64,000 nucleotides of DNA from Chitiniphilus eburneus (GTDB lineage: Bacteria > Pseudomonadota > Gammaproteobacteria > Burkholderiales > Chitinibacteraceae), in NCBI RefSeq assembly GCF_005048205.1, contig NZ_SUMF01000006.1:91515-155514 (forward strand), read 5' to 3'. Of the stretch, positions 39,701 through 46,978 are shown piece by piece. The notes under the pieces were generated by a model. It made no database searches, was not told the DNA's origin, and was given only the letters and a program-made list of their open reading frames with translations. Both the position numbers and the translations under genes were made by a program. Every line of letters starts with the position of its first letter. The stretch's first letter is position 1.

Positions 39701-39947
39701 TCTCGGAGGACATGTACAGCAGATTCTCGATCCCGTTCATTTCCTGCTCGATGAGCGAGGTGACGGTTTCCTCGACCACCTTGGCGCTGGCGCCCGGATA
39801 GCTGGTGCTGATCGTGAGTCCGGGCGGGGCCACTTCGGGGTACTGCGCAACCGGCAGCCCCCGTAGCGCCAGCACGCCGGCCAGCACGATGATGATGGCG
39901 ATCACCCATGCAAAGATGGGACGATCGATAAAGAAACGGGCAAACAT
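36795..39947 (-). CDS. RND multidrug efflux permease (HAE1 family, AcrB/MexB-like)
   Basis: The 1050-residue protein has the standard start MFARFFIDRPIFAWVIAIII and twelve helices with two large periplasmic loops (about 30-335 and 560-870). The proton-relay residues are present: the Asp pair in GILVDDAIVVIENVERIM on helix 4 and the Lys in GLSAKNAILIIEF on helix 10. The gene is 18 bases downstream of the adaptor gene and clearly in the same operon. With the adaptor and the outer-membrane factor it forms a complete tripartite proton-driven drug pump. Substrates cannot be told from sequence. The C-terminal tail is short and acidic (GMDDQPADDHR). Confidence 0.96.
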   Translation of the reverse strand: MFARFFIDRPIFAWVIAIIIVLAGVLALRGLPVAQYPEVAPPGLTISTSYPGASAKVVEETVTSLIEQEMNGIENLLYMSSESDSSGNMSISLTFQTGTNLDIASVEAQNRVKRVEARLPEEVRQQGVQVLKSRDNFLLFITLFSPDGSYDETALGSYVNANVIDALRRVPGVGEAQLFGSEYAMRIWLDPAKLAGYHMSPSEALAAVRAQNVQLATGEIGQLPAPKGQQFTATVVTQGRFVTPEEFGDIVLREGGNGALVRLKDVARVELGAASYDVEARLNGKPIAAIGMKLSPDGNAVQTAAAIRAKMTELSRYFPKNQVAWEIPYDTSKFIDISIKEVLKTLAEAIALVFIVMYLFLGNLRATLIPTIVVPIALTGALLGLYLFDYSINVLTMFAMVLAIGILVDDAIVVIENVERIMTEEGLAPREATQKAMGQIVSAIIAITLVLTAVFIPMAFFSGSVGAIYRQFSVTLVLTMFFSALMALTLTPALCATLLKPVKKGEDGHGSKGFFGWFNRKFATMTNGYQSWVARILRRAGLALVFFALILAATGWLFTKLPTSFLPEEDQGYFINIVQLPAGATRERTLEVMQQVEQHFMSQPAVARVVSVVGFSFFGRGQNAALAFVTLKDWDERHTAETQVDSLVGQANMMLFRIKQAFIFSTNVPPIPELASVGGFDFRLQDRGGIGREQLLQARNMLLGMAGQNGNLAGVRPEGQELGPQLYLDVDKVKASQLGIDMGELNSTLAIALGSAYANDFVREGRVLRVLMQAAPDARTQPEDLLRLQLKKRDGSLVPFSEIATTRWVVGEAKLDRYNGVPSYKIAGGPAPGKSSGDAMNAMEDMAAKLPAGVGFEWSGTSYEERLSGSQAPMLFALSILVVFLCLAALYESWSIPFAVLWVVPLGIFGAVLAMTLRGLPNDVYFKVGLIAIIGLSAKNAILIIEFAREMQRHGMNVVDATLEACRLRFRPILMTSIAFIAGVMPLAISSGAGAASRHALGTGVVGGMIAATLLAVFLVPVFFVVVRRFFPDKSKHVAGMDDQPADDHR

Positions 39948-39965
39948 ATGCTCGTGCTCCTGGTT

Positions 39966-41153
39966 TTATTGTTTTGCGGCGCTGGCGACTTTCTTGGGCT
40001 GCTGCGGGGCCGCCGGGGCTGCTGCGCCCTCTTCGACCGGCGTCACGGGCGCACCGGGGCCAACCTTCTGCAAGCCATCCACGATCACCCGCTCACCGGC
40101 CTTGAGCCCGGTGGTGACGATCCAGTCCTGCCCGGAGAAGCCGCCGGTCTTCACCGGACGCACCGCCACCTTCTTGTCGGCAGCGACCACGTAGACGAAC
40201 TGGCCTTGCGGGTTGGCCATCACCGCGCGTTGCGGCACCTTGATCGCACCGCCGAGCGCGCCCTGGGCGAAACGCACCGTGGCGAACATGCCCGGCAGCA
40301 GCAGGCGATCGGGATTGGCGAATTCGGCGCGCAAGGTCACCGCGCCGGTTTCGGGATCGACCGTCTGCTCGGCAAACAGCAGCTTGCCTTTCTGTGCGTA
40401 GGTGCTGCCGTCTTCCAGCACGATTTCCACCGGCACCTGGGCGGCCTTCATCTTGCCTTCCAGCAGCGCCTTCTTCAGGCGCAGCAGATCGGCGCCGGAC
40501 TGGGTGAAATCGACATAGATCGGATCGAGCTGTTCGATGGTGGCCAGGTGCGTGGCTTCGCCCTTGCCCACCAGCGCGCCTTCGGTGACGAAGGCGCGGC
40601 CGATGCGGCCGGAGATCGGCGCCTCGACGCCGGCATGGCCGAGGTCGATCGTGGCCTGTTTCACCGCCGCCTGCGCGCTGGCCACATCGGCCTGCGCCTG
40701 CTTGAGCTGTGCTTCGGCCTGGTCGAGTTCCTGCTTGGAAACGCCCTGGTCGTCGATCAGCACGCGGTAGCGCTCCGCCGTCTGACGCGCGATGGCGGCA
40801 TTGGCATTGGCCTTGGCCAGCCCGGCCTGCGCCGAGGCGGCGGCGGCTTCGAGCGTGCCGCGATCGATCTGGAACAGCGACTGGCCGGCACGGACTTCAC
40901 CGCCTTCGGTGAACAGCCGTTTTTCCAGAATGCCTTCCACCCGCGCGCGGACTTCAGCGGTACGGAAGGCGGTGATGCGGCCGGTGAGGTCGCGGGTAAC
41001 GGCGGCATCGCCGGAACGGGCGGTGGCCACCACCACCTCGGCGGGCGGCATCTGCGCGCCAGGGCCGCCCGCCTGTTGTTCGGTCTTGCCGCAGGCACCC
41101 AGCGCCAGAACGACGCCCAGCAGGGGGCCCAGCTTTCGGGAAAGCGTATGCAT
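39966..41153 (-). CDS. RND efflux periplasmic adaptor (AcrA/MexA family)
   Basis: The 395-residue protein has a lipoprotein signal (VVLALGAC, Cys about 21). The membrane-fusion domains follow in order: a beta-barrel start (VTRDLTGRITAFRTAEVRARVEG), a lipoyl half, a helical hairpin (about 100-165), the second lipoyl half (APISGRIGRAFVTEGALVG), the beta-barrel, and the membrane-proximal domain to about 365. A Pro/Ala-rich tail ends in KVASAAKQ. It bridges the inner-membrane pump and the outer-membrane channel. This is the first gene of the efflux operon. The upstream region carries operator-like dyads, and a TetR regulator gene lies 363 bases further upstream in the same direction. Confidence 0.95.
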   Translation of the reverse strand: MHTLSRKLGPLLGVVLALGACGKTEQQAGGPGAQMPPAEVVVATARSGDAAVTRDLTGRITAFRTAEVRARVEGILEKRLFTEGGEVRAGQSLFQIDRGTLEAAAASAQAGLAKANANAAIARQTAERYRVLIDDQGVSKQELDQAEAQLKQAQADVASAQAAVKQATIDLGHAGVEAPISGRIGRAFVTEGALVGKGEATHLATIEQLDPIYVDFTQSGADLLRLKKALLEGKMKAAQVPVEIVLEDGSTYAQKGKLLFAEQTVDPETGAVTLRAEFANPDRLLLPGMFATVRFAQGALGGAIKVPQRAVMANPQGQFVYVVAADKKVAVRPVKTGGFSGQDWIVTTGLKAGERVIVDGLQKVGPGAPVTPVEEGAAAPAAPQQPKKVASAAKQ

Positions 41154-41189
41154 CGTGTAACTCCTGTCTCTCTGTGATTTGGATTTCTA

Positions 41190-41320
41190 GAGCCGCTAAC
41201 ACAATCCTCCTGCCCCCGCTGGCCGCCCGGGCCCTCGATGTCCGGGAAAACCGGTCCATCGCGCTCGGTACGTGCCGCGAGTCCTGCCAGGACTGCCGTA
41301 CTGGATTGTGTTAACGGCTC
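41190..41320. promoter_or_regulatory. Operator-like dyads upstream of the efflux operon
   Basis: GAGCCGCTAACACAATCC (41190-41207) and GGATTGTGTTAACGGCTC (41303-41320) are inverted repeats matching at 17 of 18 positions, 95 bases apart. Inside lies AGTCCTGCCAGGACT (41280-41294), with perfect seven-base arms. The region begins 37 bases before the adaptor start codon. Two distant inverted sites could be occupied by one regulator, or could pair in the transcript. The remainder of 41154-41516 shows no gene. Confidence 0.5.
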
Positions 41321-41516
41321 GGAACGCCGGGTTCACCGACCCGGTCGCTTGCTACTCACGCCACCGGCCCACTCGCCGGTCACATCAAACCCGACTACTT
41401 TATTGCCGCGACTTCCCCACCCGGAAGCCGCGTCGGTGACTCATCTTGCCGATCCGACAGCCGTAGGTTTTCACTCGACGCCGGTCTCGATGGCTACCTG
41501 GCGCACGCCAGGGCGA

Positions 41517-42134
41517 TCAGGCGGGCCGCTCCGGCGCCGCCGGCGCGTAGGTGCGCAGGAACAGCTCCAGCGCGCGGTTGACCTTCTGTTCTTCCAGCGC
41601 CGGGTCCATCGCCGTACAGCCAAACACCAGCAAGGTGTGGTCATGGCTGACCAGCATGTCCATCAGGATGTGCGCGGCTTCCAGCGGGTCTTCGTTACGC
41701 AGCACGCCGGCATCCATGGCGTTCCGCAACACCGCCGCCATCTGCTGCCGGCTGTAGACGAAACAGCTTTCGTACAGGCTCTTTGCCAGCTCCGGAAACC
41801 GCGAGGCCTCGCTGATCAGCAGCTTGTGCATGTTGATCGCATCCGGTGCCAGTACCCGCTGGCGAAAACGCATGCCAAAGTTGAACAGGCGTGCGCGATA
41901 ATCGCCCTCGTCGGTGGCCAGCGCGGTGAACACTTCCTTCACCGCGCGGGTCAATGCCACGCAGAACAACGCTTCCTTGTTGCCGAAATGGTTGTAGATC
42001 GTCTGCCGCGCCACCTGGGCGCGCGCAGCCACCGCGTCGATGCTGCTGCGATAACCGCTTTCGCAGAACACCTCGAGCGCCGCGTCGAGCACGCGCGCCG
42101 CGCAATCGCCATGGCAGGGAGAAACTGGGGACAT
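41517..42134 (-). CDS. TetR/AcrR-family repressor of the efflux operon
   Basis: The 205-residue protein has the TetR helix-turn-helix at about 14-58 (ALEVFCESGYRSSIDAVAARAQVARQTIYNHFGNKEALF). This is an AefR/MexL-like version with the signature TIYNHFGNKEALF. The C-terminal ligand and dimer domain (about 80-200) includes AINMHKLLISEASRFPELA, seen in the AefR-type group. It lies directly upstream of the RND operon in the same orientation and most likely represses it until a drug binds. A 23-base dyad centred about 16 bases before its own start codon suggests autoregulation. The target is inferred from position. Confidence 0.92.
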   Translation of the reverse strand: MSPVSPCHGDCAARVLDAALEVFCESGYRSSIDAVAARAQVARQTIYNHFGNKEALFCVALTRAVKEVFTALATDEGDYRARLFNFGMRFRQRVLAPDAINMHKLLISEASRFPELAKSLYESCFVYSRQQMAAVLRNAMDAGVLRNEDPLEAAHILMDMLVSHDHTLLVFGCTAMDPALEEQKVNRALELFLRTYAPAAPERPA

Positions 42135-42138
42135 GGAA

Positions 42139-42161
42139 CGTTCGACGGTTAGATTGGACGG
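42139..42161. promoter_or_regulatory. TetR operator-like dyad before the repressor gene
   Basis: TTAGATTG (42139-42146) and CAGTCTAA (42154-42161) are inverted arms (seven of eight) around GACGGTA. With the central GTAC it resembles TetR-type operators such as TAGACTGTACAGTCTA. It lies 5 to 27 bases before the start codon at 42134. Confidence 0.55.
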
Positions 42162-42317
42162 TACAGTCTAATGCGAAATGCGAATCGTCGTAAATCCTCA
42201 CATACGAAAATGACAAGGCTGGCATCAACACCATTCCGGGTGGCCATCTTCCGATCACCCGGGTATGAAAAACGGCTGCCACAGGCAGCCGTTGCAAAGG
42301 TGGGCACCAGCGCGGCC

Positions 42318-42536
42318 CAGGACGAATCGACCTTCAAACAAGGGATGCGTTGGTCCGTGGGCCGGTGCCTGCTTTGTCACACGGCTTTCAGATAGGAAGG
42401 CTATCTGCGGCGCTGCGCTTCGCGCAGCCACCCAGCCCACGAACCAACCCGAAGGGAAGGAGGAAAGCCGGGCACAACGCAGCCATGCGCCCGGCCTTCC
42501 TCCTTCGCACCCACGTTTGAAGATCGATCCGCCCTA
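42318..42536. mobile_element. MITE-like element, repeat family 2 (about 219 bp)
   Basis: The left end GACGAATCGACCTTCAAACA and the right end GTTTGAAGATCGATCCGCCC are imperfect inverted repeats. The body shares GATGCGTTGG, CCCGAAGGGAAGGAGGAAA and GCGCCCGGCCTTCCTCCTTC with the copy at 31597-31855. The central segment 42363-42433 is the reverse complement of the matching segment there. The right end provides the TAG stop codon of the YbdD-like gene. Confidence 0.8.
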
Positions 42537-42902
42537 GCAGGGGCAGCGGCCCCCGCCGGCGCCATCGGCGCTGGGAAAACGCGCCTCCAGGCAGTGACGG
42601 TAGAACTCGGCGCGGCTCATGGGCTCGGCATCCGGATGACGCTCGCGCATATGCGCGAGGTAGTACTCGTAATCGTGGATGCCAACCATCAGCCGGCAGG
42701 TCTGCACCACTTTGCGTGCGGCGTCCTTCAGCCCGCCCAGCCAGTCCGAACCCAGGCTGTAACGCTCGAATGTCTCGCGGCTCATCGGTTCGCCGCGCCG
42801 GTGCTGGGCGCGATGCTCCGCCAGGTAGCGCGCGTAATCGTCCTCCGGCGCCTGCGGCGGCGGCGCTTGCCGGCCGCCGTTCAGAAAGGAAAGGTCAAGC
42901 AT
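42534..42902 (-). CDS. YbdD/YjiX-family (DUF466) CstA-associated protein with partial internal duplication
   Basis: The ATG at 42902 lies inside the end of cstA: the two genes overlap by eight bases, a sign of translational coupling. The product has 122 residues, about twice the usual 65. The C-terminal half (about 50-122) is a full YbdD domain (CRLMVGIHDYEYYLAHMRER, HPDAEPMSRAEFY) ending in GRCPC. The N-terminal half repeats the core in weaker form: DDYARYLAEHRAQH, then GEPMSRETFERY. Family members accompany CstA-type pyruvate or peptide transporters and are thought to modulate them. The TAG stop codon belongs to the edge of a family 2 repeat. Confidence 0.85.
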   Translation of the reverse strand: MLDLSFLNGGRQAPPPQAPEDDYARYLAEHRAQHRRGEPMSRETFERYSLGSDWLGGLKDAARKVVQTCRLMVGIHDYEYYLAHMRERHPDAEPMSRAEFYRHCLEARFPSADGAGGGRCPC

Positions 42903-44958
42903 TGGCGGGTACCTCGCGCAACTGGATGGACGTTTCCTGCGCAGTGGCTTCGCGGCTGGCCAAGGCACGGCGGATGGCGAAGAACGCCGCCACCAGCATC
43001 ACCACCGCCACCAGCATGAAGAAACCGCACAGCACGGCATTCACCTGGTTGTTGAAAGCGATGCGCTGCATGTCGGCAATGCTCTTGGCCGGGGCCAGCA
43101 AGGTGCCCTCGGCGGCGGCCGCGTTGAATTTGTCCGCAATGGCCAGGAAGCCGATCTTGGGGTTCTCGTGGAAAATCTTCTGCCAGCCGGCGGTCATCGA
43201 CGTGATGAACAGCCACGCGGTCGGCAGCACGGTCACCCAGGCGTAGCGCTCTTTCTTCATCTTGAACAGCACTACGGTACCCAGGATCAACGCCATCGAC
43301 GCCAGCATCTGGTTGCCGATGCCGAACAACGGCCACAGGGTATTGATGCCGCCCAGCGGGTCGGTCACGCCCTGGTACACGAAGTAGCCCCATCCCGCGA
43401 CCGCCACGGTGGTGCCGACGAGGTTGCCGAACCAGCTACGGCTGCGCGCCAGGCCGGGAATCGCCACGCCGGCCAGATCCTGCACCATGAAGCGGCAGGC
43501 ACGCGTACCGGCATCGACGGCGGTCAGGATGAACAGCGCTTCGAACAGGATGGCGAAGTGGTACCAGAACGCCATCATCGCGGTGCTGTTGAAAATCTCC
43601 GAGATGATGTGTGCCATGCCGACGGCGAAGGTGGGCGCGCCGCCCGCCCGCGACAGGATGGAATGCTCGCCCACGTCGCGCGCGATCTGCGTCAGCACGT
43701 CCGGGCCGATGGCAAAGCCCCAGCCGTTGATCGCGGCGGAGGCCGATTCCACCGTGGTGCCGATCAGCGCGGCCGGCGAGTTCATCGCGAAGTACACGCC
43801 CGGATCGAGCACGCTGGCGCAGATCAGCGCCATGATCGCGACGAACGACTCCATCAGCATGCCGCCGTAACCGATCATGCGCATGTGGCTTTCGCGCTCG
43901 ACCAGCTTGGGCGTGGTGCCGGACGCCACCAGCGCATGGAAGCCCGAGATCGCGCCGCAGGCGATGGTGATGAACAGGAACGGGAACAAGGCGCCGGAGA
44001 ACACCGGGCCGCTGCCGTCGATGAATCGCGACACCGCCGGCATCTTCAGGTCGGGCGCGGCGAACACGATGCCCACCGCCAGGCCTGCGATCACGCCGAT
44101 CTTGAGGAAGGTGGAAAGATAATCACGCGGTGCCAGCAACAGCCACACCGGCAGCACCGAGGCAACGAAGCCATAGCCCACCAGCACCAGCGTCAGTTGC
44201 GGGCCGGTCAGCGTGAAGAACGGCCCCCAGGTGGGGCTCTGGGCGATGTTCTCGCCGTAGATGATGGCCAGCATCATCAGCACGAAGCCCACCACCGAAA
44301 TCTCACCGATGCGCCCCGGGCGGATATAGCGCATGTAGACGCCCATGAAGATGGCGATGGGAATGGTGGCGGCGATGGTGAACGTGCCCCACGGGCTTTC
44401 CGCCAGGGCCTTGACCACCACCAGCGCCAGCGCGGACAGGATGATGATCATCACGCCCAGCGCCCCCAGCATCACGATCACGCCGGCAAACGGACCAAGC
44501 TCCTGCTTGGCCATCTCGCCCAGCGAGCGCCCGTCGCGGCGGGTGGAGATGAACAGCACCAGGAAATCCTGCACCGCGCCGGCCAGCATCACGCCGACCA
44601 GAATCCACAAGGTGCCGGGCAGGTAGCCCATCTGCGCCGCCAGGATCGGCCCCACCAGCGGCCCCGCGCCGGCAATGGCCGCGAAGTGGTGGCCGAACAG
44701 CACCCACTTGTTGGTCGGAACGTAATCCAGCCCGTCGTTGCGCCGTTCCGCCGGCGTCATGCGGCGGTCGTCCAGCTCGAATACCTTGCTGGCGATGAAG
44801 CGGCTGTAGAAGCGGTAGGCGACGCTGTAGCAGGCAACCGCCGCCACCACCAGCCAGACCGCATTGACGTGCTCCCCCCGGCTGAGCGCGAGCATGGCGA
44901 AGGCGAACGCCCCCACCAAGGCCACCGCCAGCCATGTCAGCCCCGATTTCAGATTCAT
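42895..44958 (-). CDS. cstA: CstA-family carbon-starvation transporter (pyruvate/peptide)
   Basis: This 687-residue membrane protein has about sixteen helices. It carries the CstA marks DGLDYVPTNKWVLFGHHFAAIAGAGPLVGP, QDFLVLFISTRRDGRSLG, FHALVASGTTPKL, IGYGGMLMESFVAIMAL and PLFGIGNQMLA. GGGGAG precedes the ATG at 44958. Family members (CstA, BtsT) import pyruvate or small peptides when carbon is scarce, at the inner membrane. The gene is followed with an eight-base overlap by its usual small partner of the YbdD family. Choice between CstA and BtsT (YjiY) is not possible from the sequence alone. Confidence 0.95.
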   Translation of the reverse strand: MNLKSGLTWLAVALVGAFAFAMLALSRGEHVNAVWLVVAAVACYSVAYRFYSRFIASKVFELDDRRMTPAERRNDGLDYVPTNKWVLFGHHFAAIAGAGPLVGPILAAQMGYLPGTLWILVGVMLAGAVQDFLVLFISTRRDGRSLGEMAKQELGPFAGVIVMLGALGVMIIILSALALVVVKALAESPWGTFTIAATIPIAIFMGVYMRYIRPGRIGEISVVGFVLMMLAIIYGENIAQSPTWGPFFTLTGPQLTLVLVGYGFVASVLPVWLLLAPRDYLSTFLKIGVIAGLAVGIVFAAPDLKMPAVSRFIDGSGPVFSGALFPFLFITIACGAISGFHALVASGTTPKLVERESHMRMIGYGGMLMESFVAIMALICASVLDPGVYFAMNSPAALIGTTVESASAAINGWGFAIGPDVLTQIARDVGEHSILSRAGGAPTFAVGMAHIISEIFNSTAMMAFWYHFAILFEALFILTAVDAGTRACRFMVQDLAGVAIPGLARSRSWFGNLVGTTVAVAGWGYFVYQGVTDPLGGINTLWPLFGIGNQMLASMALILGTVVLFKMKKERYAWVTVLPTAWLFITSMTAGWQKIFHENPKIGFLAIADKFNAAAAEGTLLAPAKSIADMQRIAFNNQVNAVLCGFFMLVAVVMLVAAFFAIRRALASREATAQETSIQLREVPANA

Positions 44959-45096
44959 GCAGCTCCCCTTTTTCGTTGAGACGTAGTCGCATTTGAACCA
45001 CTACGAACCGGCGAATGATCCGCCGCCGTGGCTGTGATCAGGATAGGGTTTTTCCCCAAGCTGACAGGAGGATTTATCCAACGAGCATGAAACCAA

Positions 45097-45122
45097 TGAA
45101 AAACGCCGCCGAAAGGCGGCGG
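45097..45122 (-). terminator. Rho-independent terminator downstream of sugE
   Basis: On the minus strand CGCCGCC-TTTC-GGCGGCG is followed by TTTTTC. It lies 112 bases after the sugE stop codon. The rest of the interval 44959-45233 shows no gene. Confidence 0.8.
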
Positions 45123-45233
45123 CGGGACGGCGGAAGGCGCCCGGCAATGCGGGCGCCAACAGGGTTCATCGGTGTTCAGGCGGATGGCGGCGGCATGAAT
45201 GCCGCGCCGAACCCGGCACGCCTCGCACGCGGA

Positions 45234-45560
45234 TCAGGCGAGCTTGAGGCCGATGATGCCGGCGAGGATCAGCCCGACCGACCCCAGGCGCCACGCCGTG
45301 GCGGGCTCGCCCAGCCAGATGATGCCCAGGATCACCGTGCCGACGGCGCCGATGCCGGTCCATACCGCATAGGCGGTGCCGATGGGCAGCGATTTCATCG
45401 CCAGCGCAAGGAAATACATGCTGGCGATGGCGGAGACCCCGAACACCAGCGAAGGCGTGAGGCGACTGAAGCCATGGGACGATTTGAGCGCGAGCGCCCA
45501 GACCACTTCGAGCAGTCCGGCGATCAACAGGTAAGTCCAGGGAATGACAGTGGGGCTCAT
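45234..45560 (-). CDS. gdx: Small multidrug resistance family guanidinium exporter (SugE/Gdx)
   Basis: The 108-residue protein has four tight helices with the Gdx (SugE) signature [23 protein letters not shown]. The essential Glu lies on helix 1 within LEVVWA, in contrast to the AEVIGT form of EmrE drug exporters. The rest ([54 protein letters not shown]) is also typical. Gdx proteins are dual-topology dimers that export guanidinium in exchange for protons. The call is strengthened by two ACGR-loop hairpins in the leader (45600-45641) that match the guanidine-II riboswitch, a known controller of this gene family. It is a single-gene unit with its own terminator. Confidence 0.94.
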   Translation of the reverse strand: MSPTVIPWTYLLIAGLLEVVWALALKSSHGFSRLTPSLVFGVSAIASMYFLALAMKSLPIGTAYAVWTGIGAVGTVILGIIWLGEPATAWRLGSVGLILAGIIGLKLA

Positions 45561-45599
45561 GGCCTTGCTCCGTTTCGATTGATGGGTTGTCGAATGGAT

Positions 45600-45641
45600 G
45601 GGGCCGTCCCCGATGACATGACGGTGCGCGGTCGTCCACGC
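45600..45641 (-). promoter_or_regulatory. Guanidine-II (mini-ykkC) riboswitch candidate
   Basis: Read on the minus strand, the leader holds two hairpins with ACGR tetraloops. P1 is GCGTGG-ACGA-CCGCGC (45641-45626, six base pairs including one G-U). P2 is GGGG-ACGG-CCCC (45611-45600). A 14-base linker joins them, and the start codon of the SugE/Gdx exporter is 40 bases downstream, with GGAGCAAGG in between. Two GC-capped ACGR hairpins with a short linker before a guanidinium exporter gene is the definition of the guanidine-II class. The CG of each loop can pair with the other to form the ligand site. Confidence 0.85.
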
Positions 45642-45727
45642 ACCCTTGGTGCTGCCGGCTTGGCAGGCGAACCACAGGATACCGGCCTTCCCCCTGGCCG
45701 GCCAGGCAGCAAGTCACTTGCCCAGCG

Positions 45728-45774
45728 CGTATCGACCTTCAAACGTGGAATGCGTCTGGAGGTCGATGCACCCT
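45728..45774. repeat. Minimal degenerate copy of repeat family 2
   Basis: GTATCGACCTTCAAACGTGG (45729-45748) is followed after a short spacer by GGAGGTCGATGCACCCT. Both ends of the family are recognisable and the body is missing, like the 49-base copy at 18395. It lies 17 bases from the end of metZ. Confidence 0.6.
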
Positions 45775-45790
45775 GAGCCAGGGGAATGGA

Positions 45791-46966
45791 TCAGTTCAGC
45801 CCGCGCTGTAGATCGGCGATCAGGTCGTCGATATCCTCCAGCCCGACCGAAATGCGGATCAGCCCTTCGCGGATACCTGCGGCGGCGCGGGCCTCGGGCG
45901 TGATGCGGCCATGCGTGGTACTGGCGGGATGGGTGATGGTGCTGCGCACGTCGCCCAGGTTGGCGGTACGGCTGATCAACTGCACGGCATCCACCACGCG
46001 CCATGCCGCCTCGCGGCCCCCCTTCACTTCGAACGAAACGATGCCGCCCCCCCCTTTCTGCTGGCGCGCGGCCAGCGCGTGCTGCGGGTGCGAAGACAGG
46101 CCGGGATAGAACACCCGCTCGACCTGGCCCTGCTCCTGCAACCATTGCGCCAGCTTGAGCGCATTGTCGCAATGCGCGCGCATGCGGATCGGCAGCGTCT
46201 CCATGCCTTTGAGCAGTACCCAGGCGTTGAAGGGGCTAAGGCTGGGGCCCGCGGTACGCAGGAACAGATAAACCGGTTCGAGCAACGCCTTGCTGCCGAC
46301 CACCGCGCCACCCAGCACCCTGCCCTGGCCATCCAGGTACTTGGTCGCCGAATGCACGACGAAATCGGCGCCCAGCTTCAGCGGCTGTTGCAGGATCGGC
46401 GTGCAGAAGCAGTTGTCCACCGCCAGCAATGCCCCATTGGCGTGGGCTACTTCCGCGATGGCGGCGATATCGGCCACCTCGGTCAGCGGATTGGACGGGG
46501 TTTCGAGGAAAAACAGCTTGGTGTTGGGTCGCACCGCCGTGGCCCAGGCGGCCGGATCGGTGGGCGCGGCATAGCTGACTTCCACGCCGAAACGGGTGAA
46601 ATAGGTGTTGAACATCTGGATGGTGGCACCGAACAGGCCATTGGACGCCACCACGTGGTCGCCGGCTTTCAGGTGCGCCATGCCCAGCGCCAGGATGGCG
46701 CTCATGCCACTGGCGGTGGCCACGGCGCGCTCGGCGCCCTCCAGCGCGGCCAGCCGCGTTTCGAACGCTTCCACCGTGGGATTGGTGAAGCGCGAGTAGA
46801 TATGGCCGGGAATCTGGTTGGTGAACTTGAGCGAGGCTTCCTCCGCGCTGCCGACACAAAAGCTGGAAGTCAGGTACATCGCGTCCGAATGTTCGCCGAA
46901 TTCGGTGCGCAGGGTACCGGCGCGAATCGCCAGCGTATCGGGATGCAGCTCGTCGAAGTCTTGCAT
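45791..46966 (-). CDS. metZ: O-succinylhomoserine sulfhydrylase
   Basis: The 391-residue PLP enzyme belongs to the Cys/Met metabolism family. It shows YSRFTNPTVEAFETRLAALEG, the PLP-phosphate region TASGMSAIL and LETPSNPLTEVADI. The Schiff-base lysine is K209 in SATKYLDGQGR, and TTHGRITPEARAAAGI follows near the end. The start MQDFDELHPDTLAIRAG and the length are typical for MetZ, which makes homocysteine from O-succinylhomoserine and sulfide. MetB-type cystathionine synthase is the main alternative and is less likely given the N-terminus. A terminator-like hairpin just before the start codon may attenuate transcription. Confidence 0.92.
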   Translation of the reverse strand: MQDFDELHPDTLAIRAGTLRTEFGEHSDAMYLTSSFCVGSAEEASLKFTNQIPGHIYSRFTNPTVEAFETRLAALEGAERAVATASGMSAILALGMAHLKAGDHVVASNGLFGATIQMFNTYFTRFGVEVSYAAPTDPAAWATAVRPNTKLFFLETPSNPLTEVADIAAIAEVAHANGALLAVDNCFCTPILQQPLKLGADFVVHSATKYLDGQGRVLGGAVVGSKALLEPVYLFLRTAGPSLSPFNAWVLLKGMETLPIRMRAHCDNALKLAQWLQEQGQVERVFYPGLSSHPQHALAARQQKGGGGIVSFEVKGGREAAWRVVDAVQLISRTANLGDVRSTITHPASTTHGRITPEARAAAGIREGLIRISVGLEDIDDLIADLQRGLN

Positions 46967-46978
46967 GGATGCCTCGGC

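Noticed and set aside
42534..42560. Selenocysteine or UGA read-through at the end of the YbdD-like gene
   Set aside because: Some CstA partners are selenoproteins, but this frame ends in Cys-Pro-Cys followed by TAG, with no in-frame TGA.
43168..44979. 603-codon plus-strand frame opposite cstA, and similar long antisense frames at 9647-11446 and 37581-39170
   Set aside because: They mirror real genes codon by codon and have no ribosome sites or family features.
45561..45720. Guanidine-I (ykkC) riboswitch in the sugE leader
   Set aside because: The conserved GGUCCGAGAG and GCCCGGGAGA blocks are missing. The two ACGR hairpins fit class II instead.
45015..45776. 253-codon plus-strand frame opposite sugE with an AGGAGG-like start near 45088
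   Set aside because: The ribosome-site-like string is coincidental. The frame reads through the sugE terminator hairpin and antisense sugE, and its product is an Arg/Gly-rich chain without a domain.
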